Assembly (NCBI RefSeq): GCF_003415675.1
Contig: NZ_QFZK01000001.1
Location: 717,321 to 781,320 of the forward strand
Direction: 5' to 3'
Length of the DNA stretch: 64,000 nt
DNA from: Rhodoferax lacus
GTDB taxonomy: Bacteria > Pseudomonadota > Gammaproteobacteria > Burkholderiales > Burkholderiaceae_C
Of this stretch, positions 35,982 to 44,884 are shown one piece after another. The notes beneath the pieces are model-generated. The model saw nothing but the letters and a program-made list of their open reading frames with translations. It was not told the DNA's origin and did not search any database. Positions within the stretch are counted from its first letter, which is position 1; each line of letters starts with the position of its first letter. The translations under genes and the position numbers were made by a program.

Positions 35982-38900
35982 ACGTTTCAGCCTGGTCCAT
36001 CAAAAACCCGATTGCCGGGGTGATGCTGTTTGTCATGCTCACCTTTGCCGGGCTGCTGTCGTTTAACAGCATGAAGGTGCAGAACTTCCCCGACCTGGAC
36101 CTGCCCACGGTGGTGGTGTCGGCATCGCTTCCCGGTGCCGCACCGGCGCAGCTGGAAACCGAGGTGGCGCGCAAGATGGAAAACGCCATCGCCAGCCTGC
36201 AGGGCTTAAAACACATCTACACCAAGGTGCAGGACGGCGGCGTCAGCATCACCGCCGAATTTCGCCTGGAAAAACCAGGCCAGGAAGCGGTGGACGATGT
36301 GCGCTCGGCCATCGCCCAGATACGCGCCGACCTGCCCGGCGACCTGCGCGACCCGGCGGTGAGCAAGATCAACCTGGCGGGCTCGCCGGTGCTGGCGTAC
36401 ACGGTGGGCTCCAGCCAGATGGATGACGAGGCCCTGAGCTGGTTTGTCGACAACACCATCACCCGCAAGCTGCTCTCGGTGCGCGGCGTGGGAGCCATCA
36501 ACCGCGTGGGCGGCGCCGACCGCCAGGTGGAAGTGGCGCTGGACCCGGCACGCCTGCAGGCCCTGGGCACAACCGCCGCCGACATCTCGCGCCAGCTCAA
36601 GCTCACGCAACAGGAGTCGGCCGGTGGCCGCGCCGATGTGGGCGGCAGCGAGCAGCCCGTGCGCACCCTGGCCACCGTGGCCTCGGCGCGCGAGCTCGAA
36701 GCCATGGAACTGTCCCTGCCGGACGGGCGCCACATCCGCCTGGACCAGGTGGCCACCATCCGCGACACCGTGGCAGAGCCTCGCTCTGCCGCCCTGCTCA
36801 ATGGCAAACCAGTGGTGGGCTTCGAGGTGGCGCGCAGCAAAGGCGCCAGCGAGCTCGAAGTAGGCGCCGGCGTGCGCCGGGCACTGGAAGAGCTGCGCGT
36901 GTTGCACCCGGACATGCAGATTACCGAGGCCTTTGACTTTGTCACCCCGGTGCAGGAGGAATACGACGGCTCCATGCACCTGCTCTACGAGGGCGCGGCC
37001 CTGGCCGTGCTGGTGGTGTGGCTGTTTCTGCGTGACTGGCGCGCCACCTTTGTGTCGGCCGTGGCGCTGCCGCTATCGGCCATACCGGCCTTCATCGGCA
37101 TGCATCAGCTGGGCTTCACCATCAATGTGGTGACCCTCCTGGCCATGTCACTGGTCATCGGCATTCTGGTGGACGATGCGATTGTGGAGGTGGAAAACAT
37201 CGTGCGCCACCTGCGCATGGGCAAGTCGCCCTACCAGGCAGCCATGGAAGCCGCAGATGAAATCGGCCTGGCCGTGATTGCCACCACCTTCACGCTGATT
37301 GCAGTGTTCCTGCCCACCGCCTTCATGGCGGGCATTCCCGGCAAGTTCTTCAAGCAGTTTGGCTGGACAGCCTCACTCGCCGTGGCAGCCTCGCTGCTGG
37401 TAGCGCGGGTGCTCACCCCCATGATGGCGGCCTACATCCTCAAGCCCATCGTCACGGCGCACACCGAGCCGGGCTGGATGCGCATCTACATGCGCTGGGC
37501 CAGCTGGTGCGTCAAGCACCGGTTGGTGACGGCGCTGGGGGCCATGGCCTTCTTCGTTGGCTCGCTGATGCTGATTCCACTGCTGCCCAAGGGCTTTATT
37601 CCGCCGGATGACAACTCGCAGACCCAGGCCTACCTGGAGCTGCCTCCCGGCTCCACCCTGGCGCAAACGCAGCGGACGGCCGAAGACGCCCGCCAACGCC
37701 TCATGAAGGTCGCGCATGTCAAAAGCATTTACACCACCATTGGCGGCGGTGCCGCCGGCAGCGACCCCTTCGCGCCTCAGGGTGCGGCCGAGGCGCGCAA
37801 GGCCACGCTGACCATCCTGCTCGACGAGCGCCATGCGCGCCCACGCAAGCAGGGCATCGAACAGCAGATCCGCGAGGCGCTGGAGCCCATTGCCGGCATC
37901 CGCAGCAAGGTGGGCCTGGGCGGCTCGGGCGAGAAATATGTGCTGGTGCTCAGCGGCGAAGACCCCGCAGCCCTGAACCTGGCCGCGCAGGCTGTGGAAA
38001 AGGATTTGCGCACCATTCCCGGCCTGGGCAATGTGGCATCGAGTGCCAGCCTGGTGCGCCCCGAGATTGCCGTGCGCCCGGACTTTGCCCGTGCCGCCGA
38101 CCTGGGTGTGACCAGTGCAGCCATTGGCGACACCTTGCGCATTGCCACCCTGGGCGACTATGACGCAGCCCTGCCCAAGCTGAACCTCAGCCAGCGCCAG
38201 GTGCCGATTGTGGTCAAGCTCGACAGCGCCGCCCGGTCTGATCTGGACCTGCTGGGGCGCCTCTCGGTGCCAGGCACACGCGGACCCGTCATGCTCAGCC
38301 AGGTGGCCACGCTGGAGGTGGCCGGAGGCCCGGCGGTGATTGACCGCTACGACCGCTCACGCAACATCAACTTCGACATCGAGCTCTCCGGCCTGCCGCT
38401 GGGCGAGGTGGCTGCAGCCGTGCAGGAGCTCCCCTCTATCAAACAGTTGCCGCCCGGCGTGGCGGTGCGCGAGGTGGGCGACGCCGAGGTCATGGGCGAG
38501 CTGTTTGCCAGCTTCGGCCTGGCCATGCTGACCGGCGTGCTGTGCATCTACATTGTGCTGGTGCTGCTGTTCAAGAGCCTGCTGCACCCGGTAACCATCC
38601 TGTTTGCCCTGCCGCTCTCGCTGGGCGGCGCCTTTGTGGGCCTGCTGCTGGCCGACAAGAGCTTTTCCATGCCCTCGCTGATCGGGCTGATCATGCTCAT
38701 GGGCGTGGCCACCAAGAACTCCATCCTGCTGGTGGAGTACGCCATCCTGGCCCGGCGCGAGCATGGCATGACGCGCCTGCAGGCGCTGTTGGACGCCTGC
38801 AACAAGCGCGCCCGCCCCATCATCATGACCACCCTGGCCATGGGCGCGGGCATGATGCCCATTGCGATAGGCCTGGGCGCGGCCGACACCAGCTTTCGCG

Positions 38901-39076
38901 CGCCCATGGCGATTGCGGTGATTGGCGGGCTGATCACCTCCACCTTCCTGAGCCTGTTGGTCATTCCGGCGGTGTTTACCTACATTGATGACCTGGGGCA
39001 ATGGACTGCGCGAAAATTCAGGCCCCGGGCAGGCGCAGAGGCGGCAGCAAACCCAAGTAACATGACAGGCAAATGA
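35978..39076 (+). CDS. RND efflux pump, HAE1 family
   Basis: Proton-driven inner-membrane pump of 1032 residues with the usual twelve helices and two large periplasmic loops. The proton-relay aspartates are present (Asp399-Asp400 in GILVDDAIVEVENI), as is the conserved Lys in GVATKNSILLVEYA, which places it with hydrophobic/amphiphilic exporters rather than metal exporters. No local repressor is encoded beside this operon, unlike the MarR-controlled pump at 12-17 kb. Confidence 0.93.
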   Translation: MNVSAWSIKNPIAGVMLFVMLTFAGLLSFNSMKVQNFPDLDLPTVVVSASLPGAAPAQLETEVARKMENAIASLQGLKHIYTKVQDGGVSITAEFRLEKPGQEAVDDVRSAIAQIRADLPGDLRDPAVSKINLAGSPVLAYTVGSSQMDDEALSWFVDNTITRKLLSVRGVGAINRVGGADRQVEVALDPARLQALGTTAADISRQLKLTQQESAGGRADVGGSEQPVRTLATVASARELEAMELSLPDGRHIRLDQVATIRDTVAEPRSAALLNGKPVVGFEVARSKGASELEVGAGVRRALEELRVLHPDMQITEAFDFVTPVQEEYDGSMHLLYEGAALAVLVVWLFLRDWRATFVSAVALPLSAIPAFIGMHQLGFTINVVTLLAMSLVIGILVDDAIVEVENIVRHLRMGKSPYQAAMEAADEIGLAVIATTFTLIAVFLPTAFMAGIPGKFFKQFGWTASLAVAASLLVARVLTPMMAAYILKPIVTAHTEPGWMRIYMRWASWCVKHRLVTALGAMAFFVGSLMLIPLLPKGFIPPDDNSQTQAYLELPPGSTLAQTQRTAEDARQRLMKVAHVKSIYTTIGGGAAGSDPFAPQGAAEARKATLTILLDERHARPRKQGIEQQIREALEPIAGIRSKVGLGGSGEKYVLVLSGEDPAALNLAAQAVEKDLRTIPGLGNVASSASLVRPEIAVRPDFARAADLGVTSAAIGDTLRIATLGDYDAALPKLNLSQRQVPIVVKLDSAARSDLDLLGRLSVPGTRGPVMLSQVATLEVAGGPAVIDRYDRSRNINFDIELSGLPLGEVAAAVQELPSIKQLPPGVAVREVGDAEVMGELFASFGLAMLTGVLCIYIVLVLLFKSLLHPVTILFALPLSLGGAFVGLLLADKSFSMPSLIGLIMLMGVATKNSILLVEYAILARREHGMTRLQALLDACNKRARPIIMTTLAMGAGMMPIAIGLGAADTSFRAPMAIAVIGGLITSTFLSLLVIPAVFTYIDDLGQWTARKFRPRAGAEAAANPSNMTGK

Positions 39077-39096
39077 TTTATTGGGGAGGAAACGTT

Positions 39097-39138
39097 ATGC
39101 CAGTGAAGGCCGAATACCCCGCTACGCCGACCACCTGA
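39097..39138 (+). CDS. Possible 13-residue leader peptide before PAS-GGDEF-EAL gene
   Basis: A tiny frame MPVKAEYPATPTT with a very strong ribosome site (GGGGAGGA) 5-6 bases upstream. Its stop lies 1 base before the next gene's ATG, which has no ribosome site of its own. The arrangement suggests translational coupling through the leader. Nothing else supports it as a functional peptide. Confidence 0.4.
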   Translation: MPVKAEYPATPTT

Positions 39139-39139
39139 C

Positions 39140-42052
39140 ATGCACAGCCCCAAGCCGCCCGCTCATAAGCTGAGCGAATTCCAACCCCAATCACCAGCAG
39201 TATCCGAGGAAGAAAACCCCTGGAAGCTGGCGCTGGAGGGCTCCGGGCTGGGTGTTTGGGACTGGAACCTGGCCACTGGCGCCCAAACCCACTCCGCGCG
39301 CTGGGAAGAAATCCTGGGCTTTGCCCCGGGCGAATTGCAGCAGGGCTACCAAGAGTTTTCCAGCCGGGTGCACCCGGACGATCTGCCGATCCAGGTGCAA
39401 GCTGTCAAAGACTATCTGGACGGCGCCGTGCCCAGCTACTCGGTGGACCTGCGCATGCGGCACAAAGACGGCAGTTGGTGCTGGGTGATCTCTCGCGGCA
39501 TGGCCGTGGAACACGATGCCCAAGGCCGTGTGCTGCGCATGATTGGCACCCACACCGACCTCAACCAGCGCAAGGCTGTGGAGGCGGAGCTGCAGGAGCG
39601 CTCCAACGTCCTGCGCGACACGCTGGGCAGCATCAGCCAAGGGCTGTTTGTGCTGGATGCGGCACACAGAATCATTACCTTCAACGCCCGCGCCTGCGAG
39701 TTGCTCGATCTGCATGCTGACTTCCTGGGCACCCAGCCCACACTCAAGCAGGTCAACCAGTTGCAGTTCAGCCGCGGTGATTTCGGCATCAACGGTGAAC
39801 TGGTGGAAAGCCACGCCCGCGAATATGTGTTCAGTGAAGGCGAGGCCCCGGTACCCACCCGCTACCTGCGCGTCACGCCCCAGGGCCGCACGCTGGAAGT
39901 CACCTCGCAAATGCTGCCCGAAGGCGGCATGGTGCGCACCTTCTCGGATGTCTCCGACTATGTGCAGGTAGAAAAAGACCGGGAGCGGCTGGACCGGCTG
40001 CTGACGTCCATGCAAGCGCTGGCACAGGTGGGCGGCTGGGAAGTGGACATCGTGGCCGACCAGGTGTTCTGGACCGAAGGCACCTACAGCATCTTCGAGA
40101 CCTCACCCGAGGACTATGCGCCGGGCACGGCCATGGGAACGGCCGAACGCTTCTTTACGCCGCAGTCCATGGAGTTCCTGCGGGCCTCGTATTTCGATAC
40201 TACGCACCAGCCCAGCACCCACGACTTTGAGCTCGAAGCCATCACCGCCAAGGGCCAGCGCATCTGGCTGCACGCCGTGGGCACCTCGCGCTGGGAGCAT
40301 GGGCAACTGCTGTCGCGCACCTCGGTGATCCAGAACATCACCGAACGCAAGCTGGCACGGGCCGCACTGCTGGACGCCGAGAACCGCTGGAAGCTGGCCC
40401 TGGAGAGCACGGGCGACGGTGTGTGGGACTGGCATATCCCCACGGGTGTGGAGTTCTACTCCAAGCGCCTGATCGAGATGTACGGTTTTACCGAAGGTGA
40501 GCTGGCCAACCAGGCCATGGAGCTCGACCAGCGCACCCATCCAGACGACCGGGCCCAGATGGAAATGGACCGCGACTGGCACTTCCAGGGCCTCACCCCC
40601 ACCTACCACAACGAGCACCGGGTGCGGTGCAAGGATGGCGACTGGAAGTGGGTGCTGAGCCGTGGCATGGTGATCAGCCGGGACGCTGACGGCAAGCCAT
40701 TGCGCATGATTGGCACGCACACCGACATCACCGAGCGCAAGGACGCCGAAGCGCTGATCCGCCAGCAGGCTTTTTTTGATGCGCTCACCGGCCTGCCCAA
40801 CCGGCGCATGCTGCGCGACAGGCTGGAGCAGGAGATCAAGCGCTGCAAGCGCGACGGCCAGCAACTGGCCATCCTGTTCATGGACCTGGACCACTTCAAG
40901 GAAGTCAACGACACCCTGGGCCATGACAGCGGCGACCAGCTGCTGGTGGAGGCGGCCAAGCGCATCAAGCAGTGCGTGCGCGACTCCGATACCGTGGCGC
41001 GCATGGGTGGTGACGAATTCACCGTCATCCTGACCGACATCTCCAACACCAACCAGCTCGAGCCCCTGCTGCAAAAGATATTGCGCTGCATGGACGCACT
41101 GTTCCAGATTGGCGACGAGCAGGTGTTTGTGTCAGCCAGCATGGGTATCACCCTGTACCCCATGGACGGCACCGAGATTGAAGACCTTTACAAGAACGCC
41201 GACCAGGCCCTGTACGTGGCCAAGGGCGAGGGGCGCAACCGCTTCAGCTTCTTCACACCGGCCCTGCAGGAGGCCGCACTCACCCGCGTGCGCCTGGCCA
41301 ATGACTTGCGTACGGCGCTGGTGGACAACCAGTTCCGCGTGCTCTACCAGCCCATCATCGAGCTGGCCACCGGCTCCATTCACAAGGCCGAGGCCCTGAT
41401 CCGCTGGCAGCACCCCAAACGCGGCCTGGTCAGCCCGGCGGCCTTTATTCCGATTGCCGAGTCCAGCGGCATGATTGTGGACATCGGTGAATGGGTGTTC
41501 CAGCAGGCCGCAGCCCAGGTGCAGAAGTGGCGCCAGACCCTGCACCCGGAGTTCCAGATCAGCGTGAACCGCTCACCGGTGCAGTTCCGCCACGACGACA
41601 GCGGCCAGGCCTCCTGGGGCATGCAGATGCACGCGCTGGGCCTGCCCGGCGAGGCGCTGGTGGTGGAAATTACCGAAGGCCTGCTGCTCGACACCAACGC
41701 CATCGTGGGCGAGCAACTGCTGGCCTTGGGGGATGCGGGCATCAAGGTGTCGCTGGACGACTTTGGCACGGGCTACTCGTCGCTGGCCTATTTGCAAAAG
41801 TTTGACATCGACTACATCAAGATCGACCAGTCCTTCGTGCGCCACCTCATCCCGGAATCCACCGACCTGGCGCTGTGCAAGGCCATCATCGTCATGGCCC
41901 ATGCGCTGGGCATGCAGGTGATTGCCGAAGGGGTGGAGACCGAGCAGCAGCGCAGCCTGCTGGCCGCGGCCGGTTGCGACTACGGCCAGGGCTATCTGTT
42001 TGCCCGTCCGATCAGCGCGTCCGAGTTTGAGACCCTGGTCAAAATGTCCTGA
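39140..42052 (+). CDS. Soluble PAS-PAS-PAS-GGDEF-EAL c-di-GMP enzyme
   Basis: A 970-residue cytoplasmic protein with no membrane helices. Several PAS/PAC units occupy about residues 20-550, with two near-identical starts (WKLALEGSGLGVWDWN and WKLALESTGDGVWDWH) showing internal duplication. The GGDEF domain is intact (623-627, RMGGDEF; DLDHFKEVNDTLGHDSGD). The EAL domain is intact too (751-753; EITEGLLLD, DDFGTGYSSL, KIDQSFV). It could make or break c-di-GMP according to the PAS input. It lies 63 bp after the RND pump gene on the same strand. Confidence 0.94.
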   Translation: MHSPKPPAHKLSEFQPQSPAVSEEENPWKLALEGSGLGVWDWNLATGAQTHSARWEEILGFAPGELQQGYQEFSSRVHPDDLPIQVQAVKDYLDGAVPSYSVDLRMRHKDGSWCWVISRGMAVEHDAQGRVLRMIGTHTDLNQRKAVEAELQERSNVLRDTLGSISQGLFVLDAAHRIITFNARACELLDLHADFLGTQPTLKQVNQLQFSRGDFGINGELVESHAREYVFSEGEAPVPTRYLRVTPQGRTLEVTSQMLPEGGMVRTFSDVSDYVQVEKDRERLDRLLTSMQALAQVGGWEVDIVADQVFWTEGTYSIFETSPEDYAPGTAMGTAERFFTPQSMEFLRASYFDTTHQPSTHDFELEAITAKGQRIWLHAVGTSRWEHGQLLSRTSVIQNITERKLARAALLDAENRWKLALESTGDGVWDWHIPTGVEFYSKRLIEMYGFTEGELANQAMELDQRTHPDDRAQMEMDRDWHFQGLTPTYHNEHRVRCKDGDWKWVLSRGMVISRDADGKPLRMIGTHTDITERKDAEALIRQQAFFDALTGLPNRRMLRDRLEQEIKRCKRDGQQLAILFMDLDHFKEVNDTLGHDSGDQLLVEAAKRIKQCVRDSDTVARMGGDEFTVILTDISNTNQLEPLLQKILRCMDALFQIGDEQVFVSASMGITLYPMDGTEIEDLYKNADQALYVAKGEGRNRFSFFTPALQEAALTRVRLANDLRTALVDNQFRVLYQPIIELATGSIHKAEALIRWQHPKRGLVSPAAFIPIAESSGMIVDIGEWVFQQAAAQVQKWRQTLHPEFQISVNRSPVQFRHDDSGQASWGMQMHALGLPGEALVVEITEGLLLDTNAIVGEQLLALGDAGIKVSLDDFGTGYSSLAYLQKFDIDYIKIDQSFVRHLIPESTDLALCKAIIVMAHALGMQVIAEGVETEQQRSLLAAAGCDYGQGYLFARPISASEFETLVKMS

Positions 42053-42089
42053 ATGGCACAGACCCGCGCGGTCTGTTCCAATCGATGCC

Positions 42090-42311
42090 ATGACCGCAAT
42101 GCACACGATAGAAGAACGCCTGGAAGCGCTGGAAATCAAAGCCAGCTTTACCGAGGACCTGGTGGACAAGCTCGACCAGATCATCATCCGCCAGCAGCAG
42201 ACCCTGGACACCCTGGTGGCCGAGCTGCTGCGCCTGCGCGATCAGGCTGCCAGCAGCAGCAACCAGCCGGGCCTGCGCAATCCGCGCGACGAACTCCCGC
42301 CACATTATTGA
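42090..42311 (+). CDS. slyX: SlyX family protein
   Basis: A 73-residue cytoplasmic protein almost wholly predicted as coiled coil (IEERLEALEIKASFTEDLVDKLDQII, QQTLDTLVAELLRL), with the family's C-terminal LPPHY. The function of SlyX is not established. The ATG at 42090 gives MTAMHTIEERLEALE; the frame extends upstream through non-coding sequence. Confidence 0.9.
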   Translation: MTAMHTIEERLEALEIKASFTEDLVDKLDQIIIRQQQTLDTLVAELLRLRDQAASSSNQPGLRNPRDELPPHY

Positions 42312-42317
42312 ATTTAT

Positions 42318-42402
42318 GCCCCCACGTTCGCCCACTGCGTGTGGCTCTCTGCCCCCCGAGGGGGCGCGTTACGCCTTGGGGCGGCCCGGCGGCGTAACAT
42401 CC
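42318..42402. repeat. Dispersed intergenic hairpin repeat, copy 2
   Basis: An 85-bp element between slyX and the AhpD-like gene, nearly the same as 5460-5545. Hairpins: GCCCCC/GGGGGC and GTTACGCC (42368-42375) with GGCGTAAC (42391-42398). A paired G-to-A and C-to-T change relative to copy 1 keeps the stem. Confidence 0.85.
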
Positions 42403-42425
42403 TTTTCCCGACACTGGAGCTGAAG

Positions 42426-42998
42426 ATGCGATTCCCCCTGCCCGACCTCACCACCCTGCCCGCCGACATCCAGGCCAAGATTCTGGAAGTGCAGGAAAAA
42501 TCCGGCTTCATCCCCAATGTGTTCCTGGCCCTGGCGCGCCGCCCGGCCGAGTGGCGGGCCTTCTTCGCCTACCACGACGCCCTGATGCTGCGCGAGGAAT
42601 CCGGCCTGTCCAAGGGTGACCGCGAGATGATCGTCACCGCCACCAGCGCCGCCAACGCATGCCTGTACTGCGTGGTGGCGCATGGCGCGCTGTTGCGCAT
42701 TTACGAGAAGAAGCCGCTGGTGGCCGACCAGGTGGCGGTGAACTACCGCAAGGCCGACATCACGCCGCGCCAGCGCGCCATGCTGGACTTCGCCATGAAG
42801 GTCTGCACCAACAGCCAGGCCGTGGACGAGGCCGACTTTGCCGCACTGCAGGCCCACGGCTTTGGCGACGAGGACATCTGGGACATCACCGCCATCACCG
42901 CTTTCTTTGGCCTGTCCAACCGCATGGCCAGCGTCACCGGCATGCTGCCCAACCCCGAGTTTTACCTGCTGGGCCGCCTGCCCCGGCCGCAGAAGTAA
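42426..42998 (+). CDS. Peroxidase-related AhpD-like protein
   Basis: A 190-residue carboxymuconolactone-decarboxylase-fold protein. The AhpD-type active site is present: Cys79-x-x-Cys82 and His86 in CLYCVVAHG. Such proteins can carry peroxide-reducing thiol chemistry, but substrates of this subgroup are unknown. The ATG at 42426 follows GGAG; the upstream frame is only the hairpin repeat. The gene precedes ggt by 3 bp, so the two are probably cotranscribed. Confidence 0.87.
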   Translation: MRFPLPDLTTLPADIQAKILEVQEKSGFIPNVFLALARRPAEWRAFFAYHDALMLREESGLSKGDREMIVTATSAANACLYCVVAHGALLRIYEKKPLVADQVAVNYRKADITPRQRAMLDFAMKVCTNSQAVDEADFAALQAHGFGDEDIWDITAITAFFGLSNRMASVTGMLPNPEFYLLGRLPRPQK

Positions 42999-43001
42999 AC
43001 C

Positions 43002-44849
43002 ATGCACCCCCTTACGTCCCCACGTACCCGCTGGCTGGCACGCCTGGCCGGCCTGAACAGGGCCAGCCTGTGCGGCCTGCTGGCCGTGGCATCCCTTGCC
43101 GGCCAGGCCCACGCCCAGACACTGGCCCAGCCCGAGTTGCCCAGCGCCGTGGTGGACAAGCCAGGCTGGGCCACCCACACCTATGCGGTGGCGGCTGCCA
43201 ACCCGCTGGCCGCCCAGGCCGGGCAGGAAATCCTGCAAGCCGGTGGCAGCGCACTTGACGCCGCGGTGGCCGTGCAGATGGTGCTCAATCTGGTGGAGCC
43301 GCAAAGCAGCGGCATCGGTGGCGGCGCCTTCATGATGCACTTTGATGGCCGCTATACCCAGGCCTATGACGGGCGCGAGACGGCACCGGCCGGAGCCACA
43401 CCCGGGCTGTTTCTGGACGCTTCGGGCAAGCCCCTGGAGTTCATGCAGGCCGCAGTGGGCGGGCGCTCGGTGGGCGTGCCCGGTGCCCTGCGCATGCTCT
43501 ACCTGGCCCATCTGGACCACGGCCGCCTGCCCTGGAAGGACTTGTTTGCACCGGCCATCCGGCTGGCCCGCAAGGGCTTTGCCATCAGCCCGCGCCTGGC
43601 CACCCTGCTCGCTGCTGATGAGGCCCTGAAGACCGACCCGGTAGCCCGCGCCTATTTTTATGACGGCCGCGGCCAGCCCTGGCCAGAGGGCCATGTGCTG
43701 CGCAACCCCGAGCTGGCCGCCGTGCTGCAATCCATTGCGGAGATCGGACCCGACGCCCTGATGCAGGGCAAGGTGGCACAGGCGATGGTGAAGAAGGTGC
43801 AGGCGCACGCCAACCCAGGCTCGCTGGCCCTGAGCGACCTGGCCGCCTACCAGCCGCTGCGTCGCGAGCCCCTGTGCTTTGACTACCAGCTCCGACCCCA
43901 GGCCCGAACCCTGCGCATCTGCGGCATGCCGCCGCCCAGCTCCGGCACCCTGGCCATAGGCCAGATTCTGGGCCTGCTGTCCAACACCCCGGGCGCCGAC
44001 CAGCCACTGGCCGACGGCGTACCTGCTGCCCAGTGGCTGCACCTGTACACCGAAGCCGCGCGCCTGGCCTTTGCCGACCGCGCCCAGTACGTGGCCGACC
44101 CGGCCTTCACCCAAGCCCCGGCAGGCAACTGGTCCAGCCTGCTGGCGCCCGACTACCTGGCCGCACGCGCCAGACTGATCCAGCCCGACGGCCCGCGCAT
44201 AGAGGCCGTGCAGCCCGGAACGCCCGGCCAGAGCCGCGTGGGCTACGCACCCATGCCTGCGCAACCCGAATACGGCACCTCGCACATCTCCATCGTGGAT
44301 GCCAATGGCAACGCCCTGGCCATGACCACCACCATCGAGGCCGCCTGGGGTTCGCACCTGATGGTCAACCGCGGCCTGGGTCTGGCCGGTGGCTTTCTGC
44401 TCAACAACCAGCTCACCGACTTCAGCTTCACGCCCCAGGGCGCGGACGGCGCGCCGGTTGCCAACCGGGTGGAAGCGGGCAAGCGGCCGCGCTCTTCCAT
44501 GTCACCGGTGCTGGTGTTCGACAAACAGAGCAAGCAGTTGCTGCTGAGTGCTGGCAGCCCTGGCGGCGCCATGATCATCCACTTCACGGCCAAGACCCTG
44601 CTGGGCATGATTGCCTGGGGCCTGGGCCCGCAGCAGGCCATCAACCTGCCCAATTTCGGCACCTTGGGTGGACCGCTGTTTTTGGAGCAGGGTCGCTTCA
44701 ACCCGGCCGTAGTGAGCGCCCTGCAGGCGCGCGGCCACACGGTGTCAGAAACCCCCATGCCCAGCGGCCTGCAGGCCATCCAGCGCACACCAGGCGGCTG
44801 GCTGGGCGGTGCCGACCCGCGCCGTGAAGGCCTTGTGCTGGGCGACTGA
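43002..44849 (+). CDS. ggt: Gamma-glutamyltransferase
   Basis: Periplasmic enzyme that cleaves or transfers the gamma-glutamyl group of glutathione. The 615-residue precursor has a Sec signal (ends GQAHA). It should self-cleave before Thr426 (TSHISIVD), which aligns with the nucleophile Thr391 of the E. coli enzyme. The small-subunit signatures RPRSSMSP and GSPGGAMII are present. It starts 3 bp after the AhpD-like gene, linking two thiol-related functions. Confidence 0.93.
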   Translation: MHPLTSPRTRWLARLAGLNRASLCGLLAVASLAGQAHAQTLAQPELPSAVVDKPGWATHTYAVAAANPLAAQAGQEILQAGGSALDAAVAVQMVLNLVEPQSSGIGGGAFMMHFDGRYTQAYDGRETAPAGATPGLFLDASGKPLEFMQAAVGGRSVGVPGALRMLYLAHLDHGRLPWKDLFAPAIRLARKGFAISPRLATLLAADEALKTDPVARAYFYDGRGQPWPEGHVLRNPELAAVLQSIAEIGPDALMQGKVAQAMVKKVQAHANPGSLALSDLAAYQPLRREPLCFDYQLRPQARTLRICGMPPPSSGTLAIGQILGLLSNTPGADQPLADGVPAAQWLHLYTEAARLAFADRAQYVADPAFTQAPAGNWSSLLAPDYLAARARLIQPDGPRIEAVQPGTPGQSRVGYAPMPAQPEYGTSHISIVDANGNALAMTTTIEAAWGSHLMVNRGLGLAGGFLLNNQLTDFSFTPQGADGAPVANRVEAGKRPRSSMSPVLVFDKQSKQLLLSAGSPGGAMIIHFTAKTLLGMIAWGLGPQQAINLPNFGTLGGPLFLEQGRFNPAVVSALQARGHTVSETPMPSGLQAIQRTPGGWLGGADPRREGLVLGD

Positions 44850-44884
44850 AAAGCGACCAGAACCTTGTCCGCATAATTGCCCCC

